Below, piece after piece: positions 1-6,390 of a stretch of DNA of 21,628 bases. The DNA is from HGM13006 sp964514175 (GTDB lineage Bacteria; Bacillota; Clostridia; Oscillospirales; Oscillospiraceae), in contig CAZEPQ010000013.1 in assembly GCA_964514175.1 (NCBI GenBank), positions 1-21,628 on the forward strand, given 5' to 3'. Numbering within the stretch: position 1 is the first letter of the stretch; each line of letters starts with the position of its first letter. Position numbers and translations under genes: made by a program. The notes under the pieces were generated by a model. It saw nothing but the letters and a program-made list of their open reading frames with translations, was not told the DNA's origin and did not search any database.

Positions 1-2
1 AG

Positions 3-308
3 GCTACTTCTGTTGGCTATTTCCGTGGCGGCAAAAAGAATAAAGAGATCGATATTGTCGTGGATTATCACAACGCAACCAACATTCTTATCGAAGTCAA
101 GTATCGTGAAGGCGCACCGATCTCTGACGATGATGCCATTTCAGAACTGTGCAATGAGGCATCTGCAGCTATTGTTGTTACGAAAACCGCCTCTGATTTT
201 GGCGTTCATAACACCAAGACCGGAAAGGACATGCTTCGCATCCCTGCCTTTGCGTTCCTTTATTTGTTGGGGCATGCCGAAAAGAATGGATATAAGGGGA
301 TTGATTGA
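3..308 (+). CDS. C-terminal part of a DUF4143-type AAA+ ATPase (partial at window start)
   Basis: The frame is open from the first base of the window and ends with TGA at 306-308, so only the last ~101 residues are present. They carry the order E-I-D-I-V-V, then about 12 residues later L-I-E-V-K-Y-R, which is the PD-(D/E)xK-like pattern seen at the end of DUF4143 ATP-binding proteins (the AAA ATPases often annotated as 'ATP-binding protein'). Those proteins are about 400 residues long, so about three quarters lie outside the window. Their cellular role is poorly known. The gene-internal ATG at 60 is not a credible start because the homologous-looking strand continues upstream of it. Family call is by pattern recognition; the fragment is short. 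Confidence 0.6.
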   Translation, partial: ATSVGYFRGGKKNKEIDIVVDYHNATNILIEVKYREGAPISDDDAISELCNEASAAIVVTKTASDFGVHNTKTGKDMLRIPAFAFLYLLGHAEKNGYKGID

Positions 309-330
309 TCGTAAGCAGATAACGGTTATA

Positions 331-358
331 ACGCCGGCACCAATCAGGGTGCCGGCGT
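331..358. terminator. Strong GC hairpin after the ATPase gene
   Basis: Perfect 11-bp arms (331-341 and 348-358, ACGCCGGCACC and its complement) around a 6-nt loop, 22 nt after the stop codon. There is no T-run after either arm, so it may stabilise the 3' end or terminate weakly rather than being a textbook intrinsic terminator. Confidence 0.5.
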
Positions 359-468
359 ATCCGCGCTTTAAGGAAATATCCAACCAGATTCTCAGAGCGA
401 CAGTATGCTAATGCGCCCACCAACAGCGTTACCGTTCAGATGTCAGCCTTCCTGCTTATTTTACGTCC

Positions 469-512
469 TATCGGAATAATAGCAACAAGTTTTTGCGCTT
501 ATCGGAACAATA
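469..512 (+). repeat. Pair of 13-nt direct repeats in the intergenic stretch 309-635
   Basis: TATCGGAATAATA at 469-481 and TATCGGAACAATA at 500-512 differ at one base and start 31 nt apart, about three helical turns. A small hairpin (GCAAAA, 3-nt loop, TTTTGC; 544-558) lies between them and the promoter at 566-594. They could be operator half-sites, but nothing shows this. Apart from these, the hairpin at 331-358 and the promoter, nothing was seen in 309-635. Confidence 0.4.
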
Positions 513-565
513 TAATATCTGTGCATTTCTTGTCAGTTCAATGGCAAAATGCTTTTGCACGGAAT

Positions 566-594
566 TTGACGTATGAACTGTATTTTGGTAAAAT
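566..594 (+). promoter_or_regulatory. Sigma-A promoter for the methyltransferase/kinase run
   Basis: TTGACG at 566-571, a 17-nt spacer and TAAAAT at 589-594. Transcription should start near 601, giving a leader of about 35 nt before the GTG start at 636, with AAGGAG at 624-629. Confidence 0.75.
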
Positions 595-635
595 TGAAGG
601 ATAACCCGTCCACCTTGCGATAAAAGGAGTTTGCT

Positions 636-1412
636 GTGGAAAACATTTTGTCCCCATATGAAAACATTGCACAAATCTATGACGCGATCCGACCGGAATA
701 TCCGAATGAACTGTTGGATGACATCATTCGTGAAACCGACATCTGCCCTGGGCAGCGCGTCCAGGAGTTGGGCGCAGGAACCGGAAAAGCAACAAAAGCC
801 TTTCTGGACAGAGGTATTTGTGTTGATGCCGTTGAACTGGAAAAGAATATGGCCCAGATCCTTCGGCAAAAGAGTAATTCTGATGCGCTGCGGATTTACG
901 TCAGTTCCTTTGAAGATTGGGATTCCAAGGTACGGTATCCTCTGGTTGTAAGCGCACAGGCTTTCCATTGGTTTGATCCCAAGACAAAATTCTCTAAATG
1001 CCATGACCTCTTGACTGAGGACGGTTTTCTGGTTCTTCTTTGGTACGATCCCTTGCCTTCCGAAAACACTGAACTGGATATAGCGTTGGATGCCATTATA
1101 ACAGAATATCTTGGTGTTGTGTCCAGTGCGCAAAATGCCCAGCTACAGAACAGAGAACAGGAAATTCAAAGTACGCCGTTGTTTGATCTTGTCTATAGCA
1201 AATATCTTGAAGTGGAACTGCGCAACTCTGCACTGCAGTATCTTCTCGCCATGAAGTCAACCCCGTCGTATATGGAAAAATTCGAATCGCTTCCAACGGA
1301 AAAACAGGATGCATTTATACACGATATTACGGAATCCATTGAAAAACACGGCGATTATGTTGCGTCGAGAATGCGATTCTCGTTATTTATCTTGTTGCGC
1401 CCCAAAGCATAG
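636..1412 (+). CDS. Class I SAM-dependent methyltransferase
   Basis: 258 residues, starting at GTG (636) with AAGGAG six bases upstream. Motif I is VQELGAGTGKATKAFLDRG near residues 41-59, followed by an acidic end of strand 2 (VDAVELEKNMAQ). Then comes an AFHWFDP segment near 110 that resembles UbiE-like and trans-aconitate-methyltransferase-like enzymes, and LLTEDGFLVLLWYDP as the post-motif strand. It should transfer a methyl group from SAM to a small molecule; the substrate cannot be read from the sequence. It is first in a run of four + strand genes behind the promoter at 566-594, 16 nt from the next methyltransferase. Nothing in it points to an rRNA (Erm/KsgA) methyltransferase. Family is sure, function is not. 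Confidence 0.85.
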   Translation: MENILSPYENIAQIYDAIRPEYPNELLDDIIRETDICPGQRVQELGAGTGKATKAFLDRGICVDAVELEKNMAQILRQKSNSDALRIYVSSFEDWDSKVRYPLVVSAQAFHWFDPKTKFSKCHDLLTEDGFLVLLWYDPLPSENTELDIALDAIITEYLGVVSSAQNAQLQNREQEIQSTPLFDLVYSKYLEVELRNSALQYLLAMKSTPSYMEKFESLPTEKQDAFIHDITESIEKHGDYVASRMRFSLFILLRPKA

Positions 1413-1428
1413 AAGGGATGAATAGTAT

Positions 1429-2184
1429 ATGAAAAATAAGATTTTGTCGCAAAACAAGGCCTCTTGGGATGCAATTGCAGACGATTGGTTTGGAACAACC
1501 GCATTGCCTGCATATGGCGTAATGATCCCCAACGAGGATCATCTGGGGCTGTTTGGCGAGATAGATGGGAAGCGTGTTTTGGACATCGGTTGCGGTAGTG
1601 GGCACTCGCTGAAATACCACGGTGATCATGGCGCTTCTGAGTTATGGGGTCTGGACATTTCTACGAAACAGATTGAGAATGCCCAAATGTTTCTGACCGA
1701 AAGCGGTTACAACCCAAATCTCTTTGTTTCACCTATGGAGGAGAATCCGGGGATTCCCACAGGATACTTTGATATTGTGTATTCTGTTTATGCGATTGGT
1801 TGGACCGTTGATATGGAGAAAACGGTCAGTTTGATGGCATCTTATTTGAAAAAGGACGGCATTTTGGTGTTTAGCTGGGATCATCCGTTTATGCATTGCG
1901 TAGACGTAGAGGATGATCAGGTCATTTTCAGTGGAAGCTATTTCGAGAAAGAACCATTCTCCTTTGAAAAAGGCGGTAATCCGGTAACCTTGTATAATAG
2001 GAGACTGTCTGATTATATAAACGCCCTTGCCAAGGCAGGCCTTATGGTTGAGCAATTGATTGAAGAAACGGATCAAGATACCCTTGAACGGGAAGGCGCC
2101 TTTCGGTCTAACTATTATGCTCCAATCAAAGCAAGGAAGTTTCCGCTATCATTTGTCTTGAAAGCCAGGAAAGTGGTGGATTAG
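1429..2184 (+). CDS. Second class I SAM-dependent methyltransferase
   Basis: 251 residues; ATG at 1429 with GAAGGGA about 10 nt upstream. Motif I is VLDIGCGSGHSLKYHGDHGA near residues 46-65, then LWGLDISTKQIENAQ (SAM ribose-binding acidic residue), FDIVYSVYAIGWTVD near 115, and LKKDGILVFSWDHPFMH. This is the Methyltransf_11/UbiE-like fold. The C-terminal part is expanded and aromatic-rich and probably covers the acceptor. It is not a recent duplicate of the upstream methyltransferase; apart from motif I they share little visible identity. Same operon (16 nt and 37 nt gaps to neighbours). Substrate unknown. Confidence 0.85.
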   Translation: MKNKILSQNKASWDAIADDWFGTTALPAYGVMIPNEDHLGLFGEIDGKRVLDIGCGSGHSLKYHGDHGASELWGLDISTKQIENAQMFLTESGYNPNLFVSPMEENPGIPTGYFDIVYSVYAIGWTVDMEKTVSLMASYLKKDGILVFSWDHPFMHCVDVEDDQVIFSGSYFEKEPFSFEKGGNPVTLYNRRLSDYINALAKAGLMVEQLIEETDQDTLEREGAFRSNYYAPIKARKFPLSFVLKARKVVD

Positions 2185-2221
2185 AATATGGTTTGCAACT
2201 CCAACAAGAGGTGACTTAGGT

Positions 2222-3103
2222 ATGATATATTCGAAACTTGTAGACAAGCAGTTCATTGATAAAGGCTGGTCTGGCGATAAAAAATACTGTGCAAAAACCG
2301 CAGATGGAACAAAATATCTTCTTCGGATTACGCCCAAGGAAAAGAGTGATAAACACCAGGATATGTTCCGTATGCAACAGAAGTGCGCTGAATTGGGAAT
2401 TCCTATGTGTTTGCCCGTAGAAATCGGTGAGTGCGAAGAAGGTATCTATATAATCCAGACATGGATTGACGGCGAGGATGCTGAGGATGTGATCGCTACC
2501 CTTCCGAAAGAAAAGCAATATAAATTTGGTTATGATGCTGGTGTGATCCTAAAGCAAATTCATACCATTCCAGCTCCGGCAGATCAACCCGACTGGGAGC
2601 CACGATTTAATCACAAAATGGATCGGAAGATCCAGATGTATCGGGACTGTCCCATCAAATTCGAGGGTGCAGAATATCTGATTGACTACATAGAGGCCAA
2701 TCGTTATTTACTAAAAAACCGTCCTCAGTGTTATCAGCACGGAGATTACCATGTTGGAAATATGATGATCTCACAAGATAAGCTGGTCGTCATTGACTTT
2801 GACCGCTATGATTTCGGTGATCCCTGGGAGGAAATCAACCGTATTGTATGGTCGGCCCAATGTGCCCCTGCTTTTGCATCCGGGATGGTAGATGGCTATT
2901 TCGATGGAACAGTTCCCATGGAATTTTGGAAGTTGCTAGCTCTGTATATTAGCAGCAATATGCTGTCCTCTGTACCATGGGCAATTCCTTTTGGAGAAGG
3001 AGAAATCAAAACCATGATCGACCAGGCAAAGGATGTGCTGTACTGGTACGATAATATGAAGAATCCAGTGCCAACATGGTATAGAGAAAAAACCGTAATA
3101 TAA
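2222..3103 (+). CDS. Aminoglycoside-phosphotransferase-family kinase
   Basis: 293 residues; ATG at 2222 behind AAGAGGTGA. The catalytic loop is QHGDYHVGNMM near residues 174-184 (HxDxxxxN, the Brenner motif of APH and choline kinases). The metal-binding segment VVIDFDRYDFGDPWEEINR follows near 190-208, taking the place of the protein kinase DFG. The N lobe has GTKYLLRI as nucleotide-binding strand and LKQIHTI as the usual helix before the C lobe. Members of this family phosphorylate antibiotics (aminoglycosides, macrolides), choline, homoserine or sugars. The sequence is not close to a known resistance subtype that I recognise, so a resistance role is only suggested by the mobile setting and by the GNAT gene further along. 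Confidence 0.82.
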   Translation: MIYSKLVDKQFIDKGWSGDKKYCAKTADGTKYLLRITPKEKSDKHQDMFRMQQKCAELGIPMCLPVEIGECEEGIYIIQTWIDGEDAEDVIATLPKEKQYKFGYDAGVILKQIHTIPAPADQPDWEPRFNHKMDRKIQMYRDCPIKFEGAEYLIDYIEANRYLLKNRPQCYQHGDYHVGNMMISQDKLVVIDFDRYDFGDPWEEINRIVWSAQCAPAFASGMVDGYFDGTVPMEFWKLLALYISSNMLSSVPWAIPFGEGEIKTMIDQAKDVLYWYDNMKNPVPTWYREKTVI

Positions 3104-3191
3104 AAACGGCTCCGCTGATAGTAGCAATCAAATCGACTGTGACACACCAATCCATTGAATGATAACCAAATACCAAGAAAGGAAACACGTT

Positions 3192-3635
3192 ATGGAAACA
3201 CTTAAAACATTGCTTATTGCGTGTGTTCCCGCAATTATTAGTGGCATTCTCAGTTTCATCCTTGCTAAGAGCCAAGCAAAATCAGAGACAAAGAAACTAC
3301 AGTTGGCAAACGAGCATGAAATTGAAAAGCTTATGGAACAACACAAGATTGATATTGACGCCATTCGAGAGCAACATCGCCTTGAAATGGAATCGAAAGA
3401 AAAAGATCATCAGCATAAACTTGAAATTATGCAAAAAGAACATGAAAACGAACTTATTCGCAAGGAAAGCGAACTTGAAAATACCGCCAAATACAATGCG
3501 GCCGGTAATATAATGACTGGGCTTTTTAATGGTATGCTCGGGGGAGCCTTCAACTCCCCCGAAATACAAGGCGAGATCACAAAGAAAATTCTTGAGGGTG
3601 TAAAATCTGCGCCTGAGAGTAACGGAGGCAAATAA
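3192..3635 (+). CDS. Small membrane-anchored coiled-coil protein, function unknown
   Basis: 147 residues from ATG 3192. An in-frame ATG at 3159 exists, but only 3192 has a ribosome binding site (AGAAAGGA about 9 nt upstream). Residues ~5-22 form one membrane segment (LLIACVPAIISGILSFIL). Residues ~25-105 are charged and heptad-like, rich in E, K, H and Q (KLMEQHKIDIDAIREQHRL), which predicts a long coiled coil on one face of the membrane. The tail has a small glycine-rich hydrophobic stretch (GLFNGMLGGAF). 88 nt downstream of the kinase; probably the last gene of that run. Not recognised as any named family. High charged content resembles phage- or plasmid-borne accessory proteins, but that is no more than a resemblance. 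Confidence 0.65.
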   Translation: METLKTLLIACVPAIISGILSFILAKSQAKSETKKLQLANEHEIEKLMEQHKIDIDAIREQHRLEMESKEKDHQHKLEIMQKEHENELIRKESELENTAKYNAAGNIMTGLFNGMLGGAFNSPEIQGEITKKILEGVKSAPESNGGK

Positions 3636-3733
3636 TTATGACAGAGATAATTTGTGATAATAAGCGTTTGATTTAACAAGGGTGCGCTTAATTTAAGGAA
3701 AAATGAATACATACTCTTGATTTAGATCATCAA

Positions 3734-3756
3734 CGGGAGCAATTTTAACGCTCCCG
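3734..3756 (-). terminator. Hairpin over the relaxase stop codon
   Basis: CGGGAGC (3734-3740) and GCTCCCG (3750-3756) flank a 9-nt loop that contains the TAA stop (3747-3745) of the relaxase tail. Downstream on the - strand there is no T-run, so it is a weak terminator or 3' stabiliser. The rest of 3636-3733 shows no gene. Confidence 0.45.
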
Positions 3757-4290
3757 CTGTTTCTGCCGTTTTTTCTGGGGTTCCGGATCGACTCTATTGA
3801 GTGTTTTCTCAATTGCCGGGACTCTGGTCTGAATCTTCTCACACATTTTTATATCTTTCCTGATCTGGCGGATCTCATAATTGAGTTCCGCCAGATCTTT
3901 GTATAGGGCAGCTTTTTCTGTCTGGAGCTGTTCTCTGGGGATACCGCAGGAATCCAGCAGCTTTACCGCACCCCTATATTCCAAGGCTTCCTGAAGGAAA
4001 TCCTTATTGCCATCCTCATAGAGTTTCGCTGGAAGTGCAAGTTCCTGTTCTGTGGCCAGGGCATTGAATATTTCCCGGTACTTTTTCTTCCGCACATTCA
4101 GGATGGTACGCTGTTTTGTAAGGGGTTCCAGTTTCTCTTTGCATTCCGCAATACATGCATCCATATCCCCTTGGGTCTCAATATCATGATCCCGCAGGAA
4201 TTTAAACTGGGCTTTGATTTCCTCGAATTCCATGAGGGCTTTCCGGTGTTCATAGGTTATTCTGGGCGGGTACTGCTGTTTCTCTATGCA
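3745..4290 (-). pseudogene. C-terminal part of the relaxase, out of frame with its N-terminal part
   Basis: An open frame runs from about 4290 to TAA at 3747-3745. Read in this frame, the sequence after the break gives CIEKQQYPPRITYEHRKALM and then MEFEEIKAQFKFLRDHDIET. It continues through LTKQRTILNVRKKKYREI to a basic tail (QKKRQKQRER). This charged, helical region is what normally follows the nuclease domain in clostridial MobA/VirD2-type relaxases. The first ATG (4233) has no convincing ribosome binding site. The part is therefore the detached C-terminus of the relaxase at 4284-5150 and not a gene of its own. A single inserted base near 4291-4293 would restore one protein of about 468 residues. 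Confidence 0.7.
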
Positions 4291-5150
4291 TCCAGCAGAT
4301 ACATGTAGTAATATACCAGCGCCATGAATCCGGTGTGCTTTACTTTGGGTTTCTTCTGATACGGAATATATGGTTGCCGGATAATATAGGCCGGTTTCAG
4401 TCCGGCTTCTATGTCCAGAAGATTTCTGTTGATAAAATCCCGGACGCCCTTTTCGGAATACTGGGGATTCTGCCGTTCCGGGTAGTAGAATTGTTCTTGC
4501 CCCTTGAACCGAAATCCCAGCCGATCTCCGTGTTTGATTTCATAGCCCATGCTCTCCATGATCATATAAAAGTGCCCAAGATCGTTGGCATCCTCCATAG
4601 CGATTCTCAGGTCTGCTTCCAGCATGGAACGGTAGGTGGGATAGCCCTTCTGCTGTCGAAGCCACTCTGCGTAATGGGAGCTTCGACCTTGGTTCTGTTC
4701 CGGTAGTACAGACAGCCCATGTTCCTGACAGAGCCTGTCGGAGACCTTTCGGATGGCATAGTAGCTTTCCCGGGTACTGTTATACTTCTCTCCCGATGTC
4801 CATGCCACGGAATTGAATACAATGTGAGCATGGATGTGTTCTCGATCCACATGGACACCGATAACCGCTTCATGGTCGGGAACGACCTCCTGCACCAGTT
4901 CCTGGGCGATCTCCAGTGCCTGTTCCGGTGATGCCTCTCCCGGCTTGAAAGACTGTATCAGGTGATAGCACTGGGTTCCGCCTTCCTTGCCATGCAACTG
5001 TTTGGTTGCCATCATGTCCTCATAGGCGGTGGATTGGGAACAGATCTGGGTTGTTACCAGAAGCTGTTCCTCGGTCTTATCACCGTTCATGACGTAATTG
5101 ATGGCATTTTTCAGACCGCCATTTCTGGCCAGTATTTTAGTGATAGCCAT
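4284..5150 (-). CDS. MOBP-type relaxase (MobA/VirD2 family), N-terminal nuclease part
   Basis: 288 residues to the stop at 4286-4284. The start at ATG 5150 is chosen because it overlaps the mobC stop (TAATG) and has GGAAGGTGG upstream; a GTG at 5171 in the same frame has no such site. The N-terminus MAITKILARNGGLKNAINYV carries the likely nicking tyrosine region. The three-histidine metal motif is HVDREHIHAHIVFNS near residues 98-112, and GHFYMIMESMGYEIKHGDR follows later. Relaxases nick one strand at oriT and lead it into a recipient cell through a helper conjugation system. No coupling protein or secretion genes are in the window, so this would be a mobilizable, not self-transmissible, element. 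The frame breaks after HTGFMALVYYYMYLLDA, just where the family continues LLG-x-I-x-K, so the protein is probably truncated by a frameshift. Confidence 0.85.
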   Translation of the reverse strand: MAITKILARNGGLKNAINYVMNGDKTEEQLLVTTQICSQSTAYEDMMATKQLHGKEGGTQCYHLIQSFKPGEASPEQALEIAQELVQEVVPDHEAVIGVHVDREHIHAHIVFNSVAWTSGEKYNSTRESYYAIRKVSDRLCQEHGLSVLPEQNQGRSSHYAEWLRQQKGYPTYRSMLEADLRIAMEDANDLGHFYMIMESMGYEIKHGDRLGFRFKGQEQFYYPERQNPQYSEKGVRDFINRNLLDIEAGLKPAYIIRQPYIPYQKKPKVKHTGFMALVYYYMYLLDA

Positions 5151-5467
5151 TAGGAATTCACCACCTTCCACAGCAGTTCCTCAATCTTTGCCTGCCGCAG
5201 CATCAGCTCCGCAACATCATTTTCTGTCAGGATTCCGGAATTGGCAGCTCTTGCAATCTGGTTGATGTTTCTGCCCTCCCGGTTGATGGCCAGAGCCAGT
5301 TCCTTCAGCCCTTCCGGTCTCCGGGGTTTGATCTCCGTACCATGAATCAGCTTTCGGATAATGGTGCTCGACCTGAGTCCTGACTGTTCTGTGAGCTGTC
5401 TGAGCTTTCTTTGGTCCTCCGGCTTCAGCCGAACGGACAGGAATGTGTCTTTGTTGTTGGTTGTAAT
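5150..5467 (-). CDS. mobC: MobC-like relaxosome accessory protein with no ordinary start codon
   Basis: A frame absent from standard ATG/GTG/TTG ORF calling runs down to TAA at 5152-5150. It reads ITTNNKDTFLSVRLKPEDQ, then a helix-rich middle (LRQLTEQSGLRSSTIIRKLI), then NREGRNINQIARAAN and ends LLWKVVNS. The ribbon-helix-helix-like start plus GRNINQIARAAN is typical of MobC/MbeC-type accessory proteins, about 105 residues. They bind oriT and help the relaxase nick. Its stop overlaps the relaxase ATG, so the two would be translationally coupled. GAAAGGAG (5476-5469) is well placed, but the codons after it are AAT TAC-like or ATT ACA ACC in frame; no ATG, GTG or TTG exists between the upstream stop (5488-5486) and the C-terminal region. 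ATT at 5467 is given only as the first near-cognate codon. Confidence 0.65.
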   Translation of the reverse strand: MTTNNKDTFLSVRLKPEDQRKLRQLTEQSGLRSSTIIRKLIHGTEIKPRRPEGLKELALAINREGRNINQIARAANSGILTENDVAELMLRQAKIEELLWKVVNS

Positions 5468-5495
5468 TCTCCTTTCTCTCCGCTGTCAGCGGCAT

Positions 5496-5786
5496 ACGGG
5501 GACTGGGGTATCCCCAAAATATTCATTTGTGTGACAAATGGTATGCTTGCCAGTCGATAGACTGCAAAAGATCCGAAAAAACAATCATTTTCTTTCGGGG
5601 AAGTGGTGCCAACAGGTGCCACTTTTTGGAGTATTATTAATCGGCAGGTGCCAGCTGACACCTGGGTTATATGTTTGGCCTTTTTTCGCACTATCCATTC
5701 TGTTCATTGCAGTAGGTGTCTATGCATGCGTCTATCTACGCTGAATTGTATTTTTTATAATGGCGTAGGCGCATACGTAGACACCT
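5496..5786. repeat. AGGTGYC-box cluster and inverted repeats upstream of mobC: candidate oriT
   Basis: This gene-free stretch has five copies of AGGTGYC. Three are forward (5614-5620, 5646-5652, 5714-5720) and two reverse (5657-5663, 5780-5786). They build an imperfect hairpin at 5601-5624 (AAGTGG/CCACTT ends), a 20-bp palindrome with one mismatch at 5645-5664 (CAGGTG-c-CAGCTG-a-CACCTG), and a long inverted repeat with arms 5714-5741 and 5763-5786. The loop of the long repeat is a 21-nt A/T-rich stretch (5742-5762). In MOBP elements the oriT usually lies next to mobC and contains inverted repeats. That fits the position, but no nic site is recognised. Nothing coding was seen in 5468-6390. Confidence 0.5.
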
Positions 5787-5807
5787 GAAAAACGCCGGTA
5801 TCATAAC

Positions 5808-6107
5808 CTTTCGGTGAATTCGCCGGAAAGTTTGGACTTTTGGCAACTTTGCCGGAACTCCACTTTTCCCCGAAACTGGGTTCGGCACCGCTTTTGACGA
5901 ATTCGACAAAAGCGGTTTTCTCATAACGCTGCATTTCATCTGGACTATGCTAAATATGTCAGCCCCATATACAGACAGCACATAGCTTCATAGTGATGCC
6001 ATAGTGGATGCAGAAATGCGGCCAAAAGGGCCGTTCCCACACAGTTGTGTTCCAAGCGGGTTTGCTGAATTCAACAAACCCGGTTTCGACAATATTGTCA
6101 AAAGCGG
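5808..6107. repeat. Family of palindromes, three of them centred on GAATTC
   Basis: P1 5808-5830 is CTTTCGG-TGAATTCG-CCGGAAAG, with one bulge. P2 5888-5915 is CCGCTTTTG-A-CGAATTCG-A-CAAAAGCGG. P3 6057-6082 is CGGGTTTG-C-TGAATTCA-A-CAAACCCG. P4 6080-6107 is centred on GACAATATTGTC with CCGGTTT / AAAAGCGG flanks. Arms differ between copies but remain complementary within each. P2 and P4 share the right flank CAAAAGCGGTTTYC. A fifth inverted repeat lies at 5822-5855 (GCCGG-AAAGTT / AACTTTGCCGG), and a short hairpin at 6019-6033 (CGGCC/GGCCG). No frame across the stretch looks coding. Function unknown; candidates are single-strand hairpins acting in transfer or replication, or protein-binding sites. 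Confidence 0.6.
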
Positions 6108-6289
6108 TTTCCATCTATCCCGGACAGTCCGTTTTATCCAACCCAGTTCCTGGCGCGGTATTCCGTGCCGTATTTGCTGCTCTTGGCGGCTCGCGCTGTT
6201 GCGGTCATAGCCTGCATCCCTGATTCCCTTCAGGTAACCGAGCAGTATCCGGTTGGTGGCATATGCAATTGTCAAAGCACACGGCAATA

Positions 6290-6321
6290 ACACCCTCCCG
6301 GATGCCATCCCGGGAGGGTGT
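6290..6321 (-). terminator. GC-rich hairpin downstream of the toroid gene
   Basis: Arms 6290-6301 and 6310-6321 (ACACCCTCCCGG and its complement, 12 bp, 8-nt loop). It sits about 70 nt after the stop of the toroid gene. On the - strand it is followed by TTATTG, a poor T-run. Likely the 3' end of the leader-GNAT-toroid operon. Confidence 0.5.
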
Positions 6322-6390
6322 GTGATGTTACAATATGATTCCAGAGAAGTCAAGTCTGTAGTCTGAAAACAAACTGTGTCTGAAAATGGT

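Noticed and set aside
3159..3191. Earlier ATG for the coiled-coil protein
   Set aside because: No ribosome binding site before 3159; AGAAAGGA precedes ATG 3192 and the membrane segment then sits at the N-terminus.
5217..5495. 92-codon - strand frame from ATG 5495 across the mobC region
   Set aside because: Its product is low-complexity and Q/H/P-rich and has no ribosome binding site; the true mobC frame is one base away and reads as a recognisable protein.
5425..5691. 88-codon - strand frame over the candidate oriT
   Set aside because: It overlaps the inverted repeats, contains no motif and is poor in protein-like composition; taken as chance.
5988..6353. 121-codon - strand frame containing TIAYATNRILLGYLKGIRDA, faintly like the C-terminal helices of DnaD-type replication proteins
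   Set aside because: The frame runs through the palindromes and the 6290-6321 hairpin, has no ribosome binding site, and the resemblance covers about 20 residues only. It could be the relic of a gene, but I cannot support a call.
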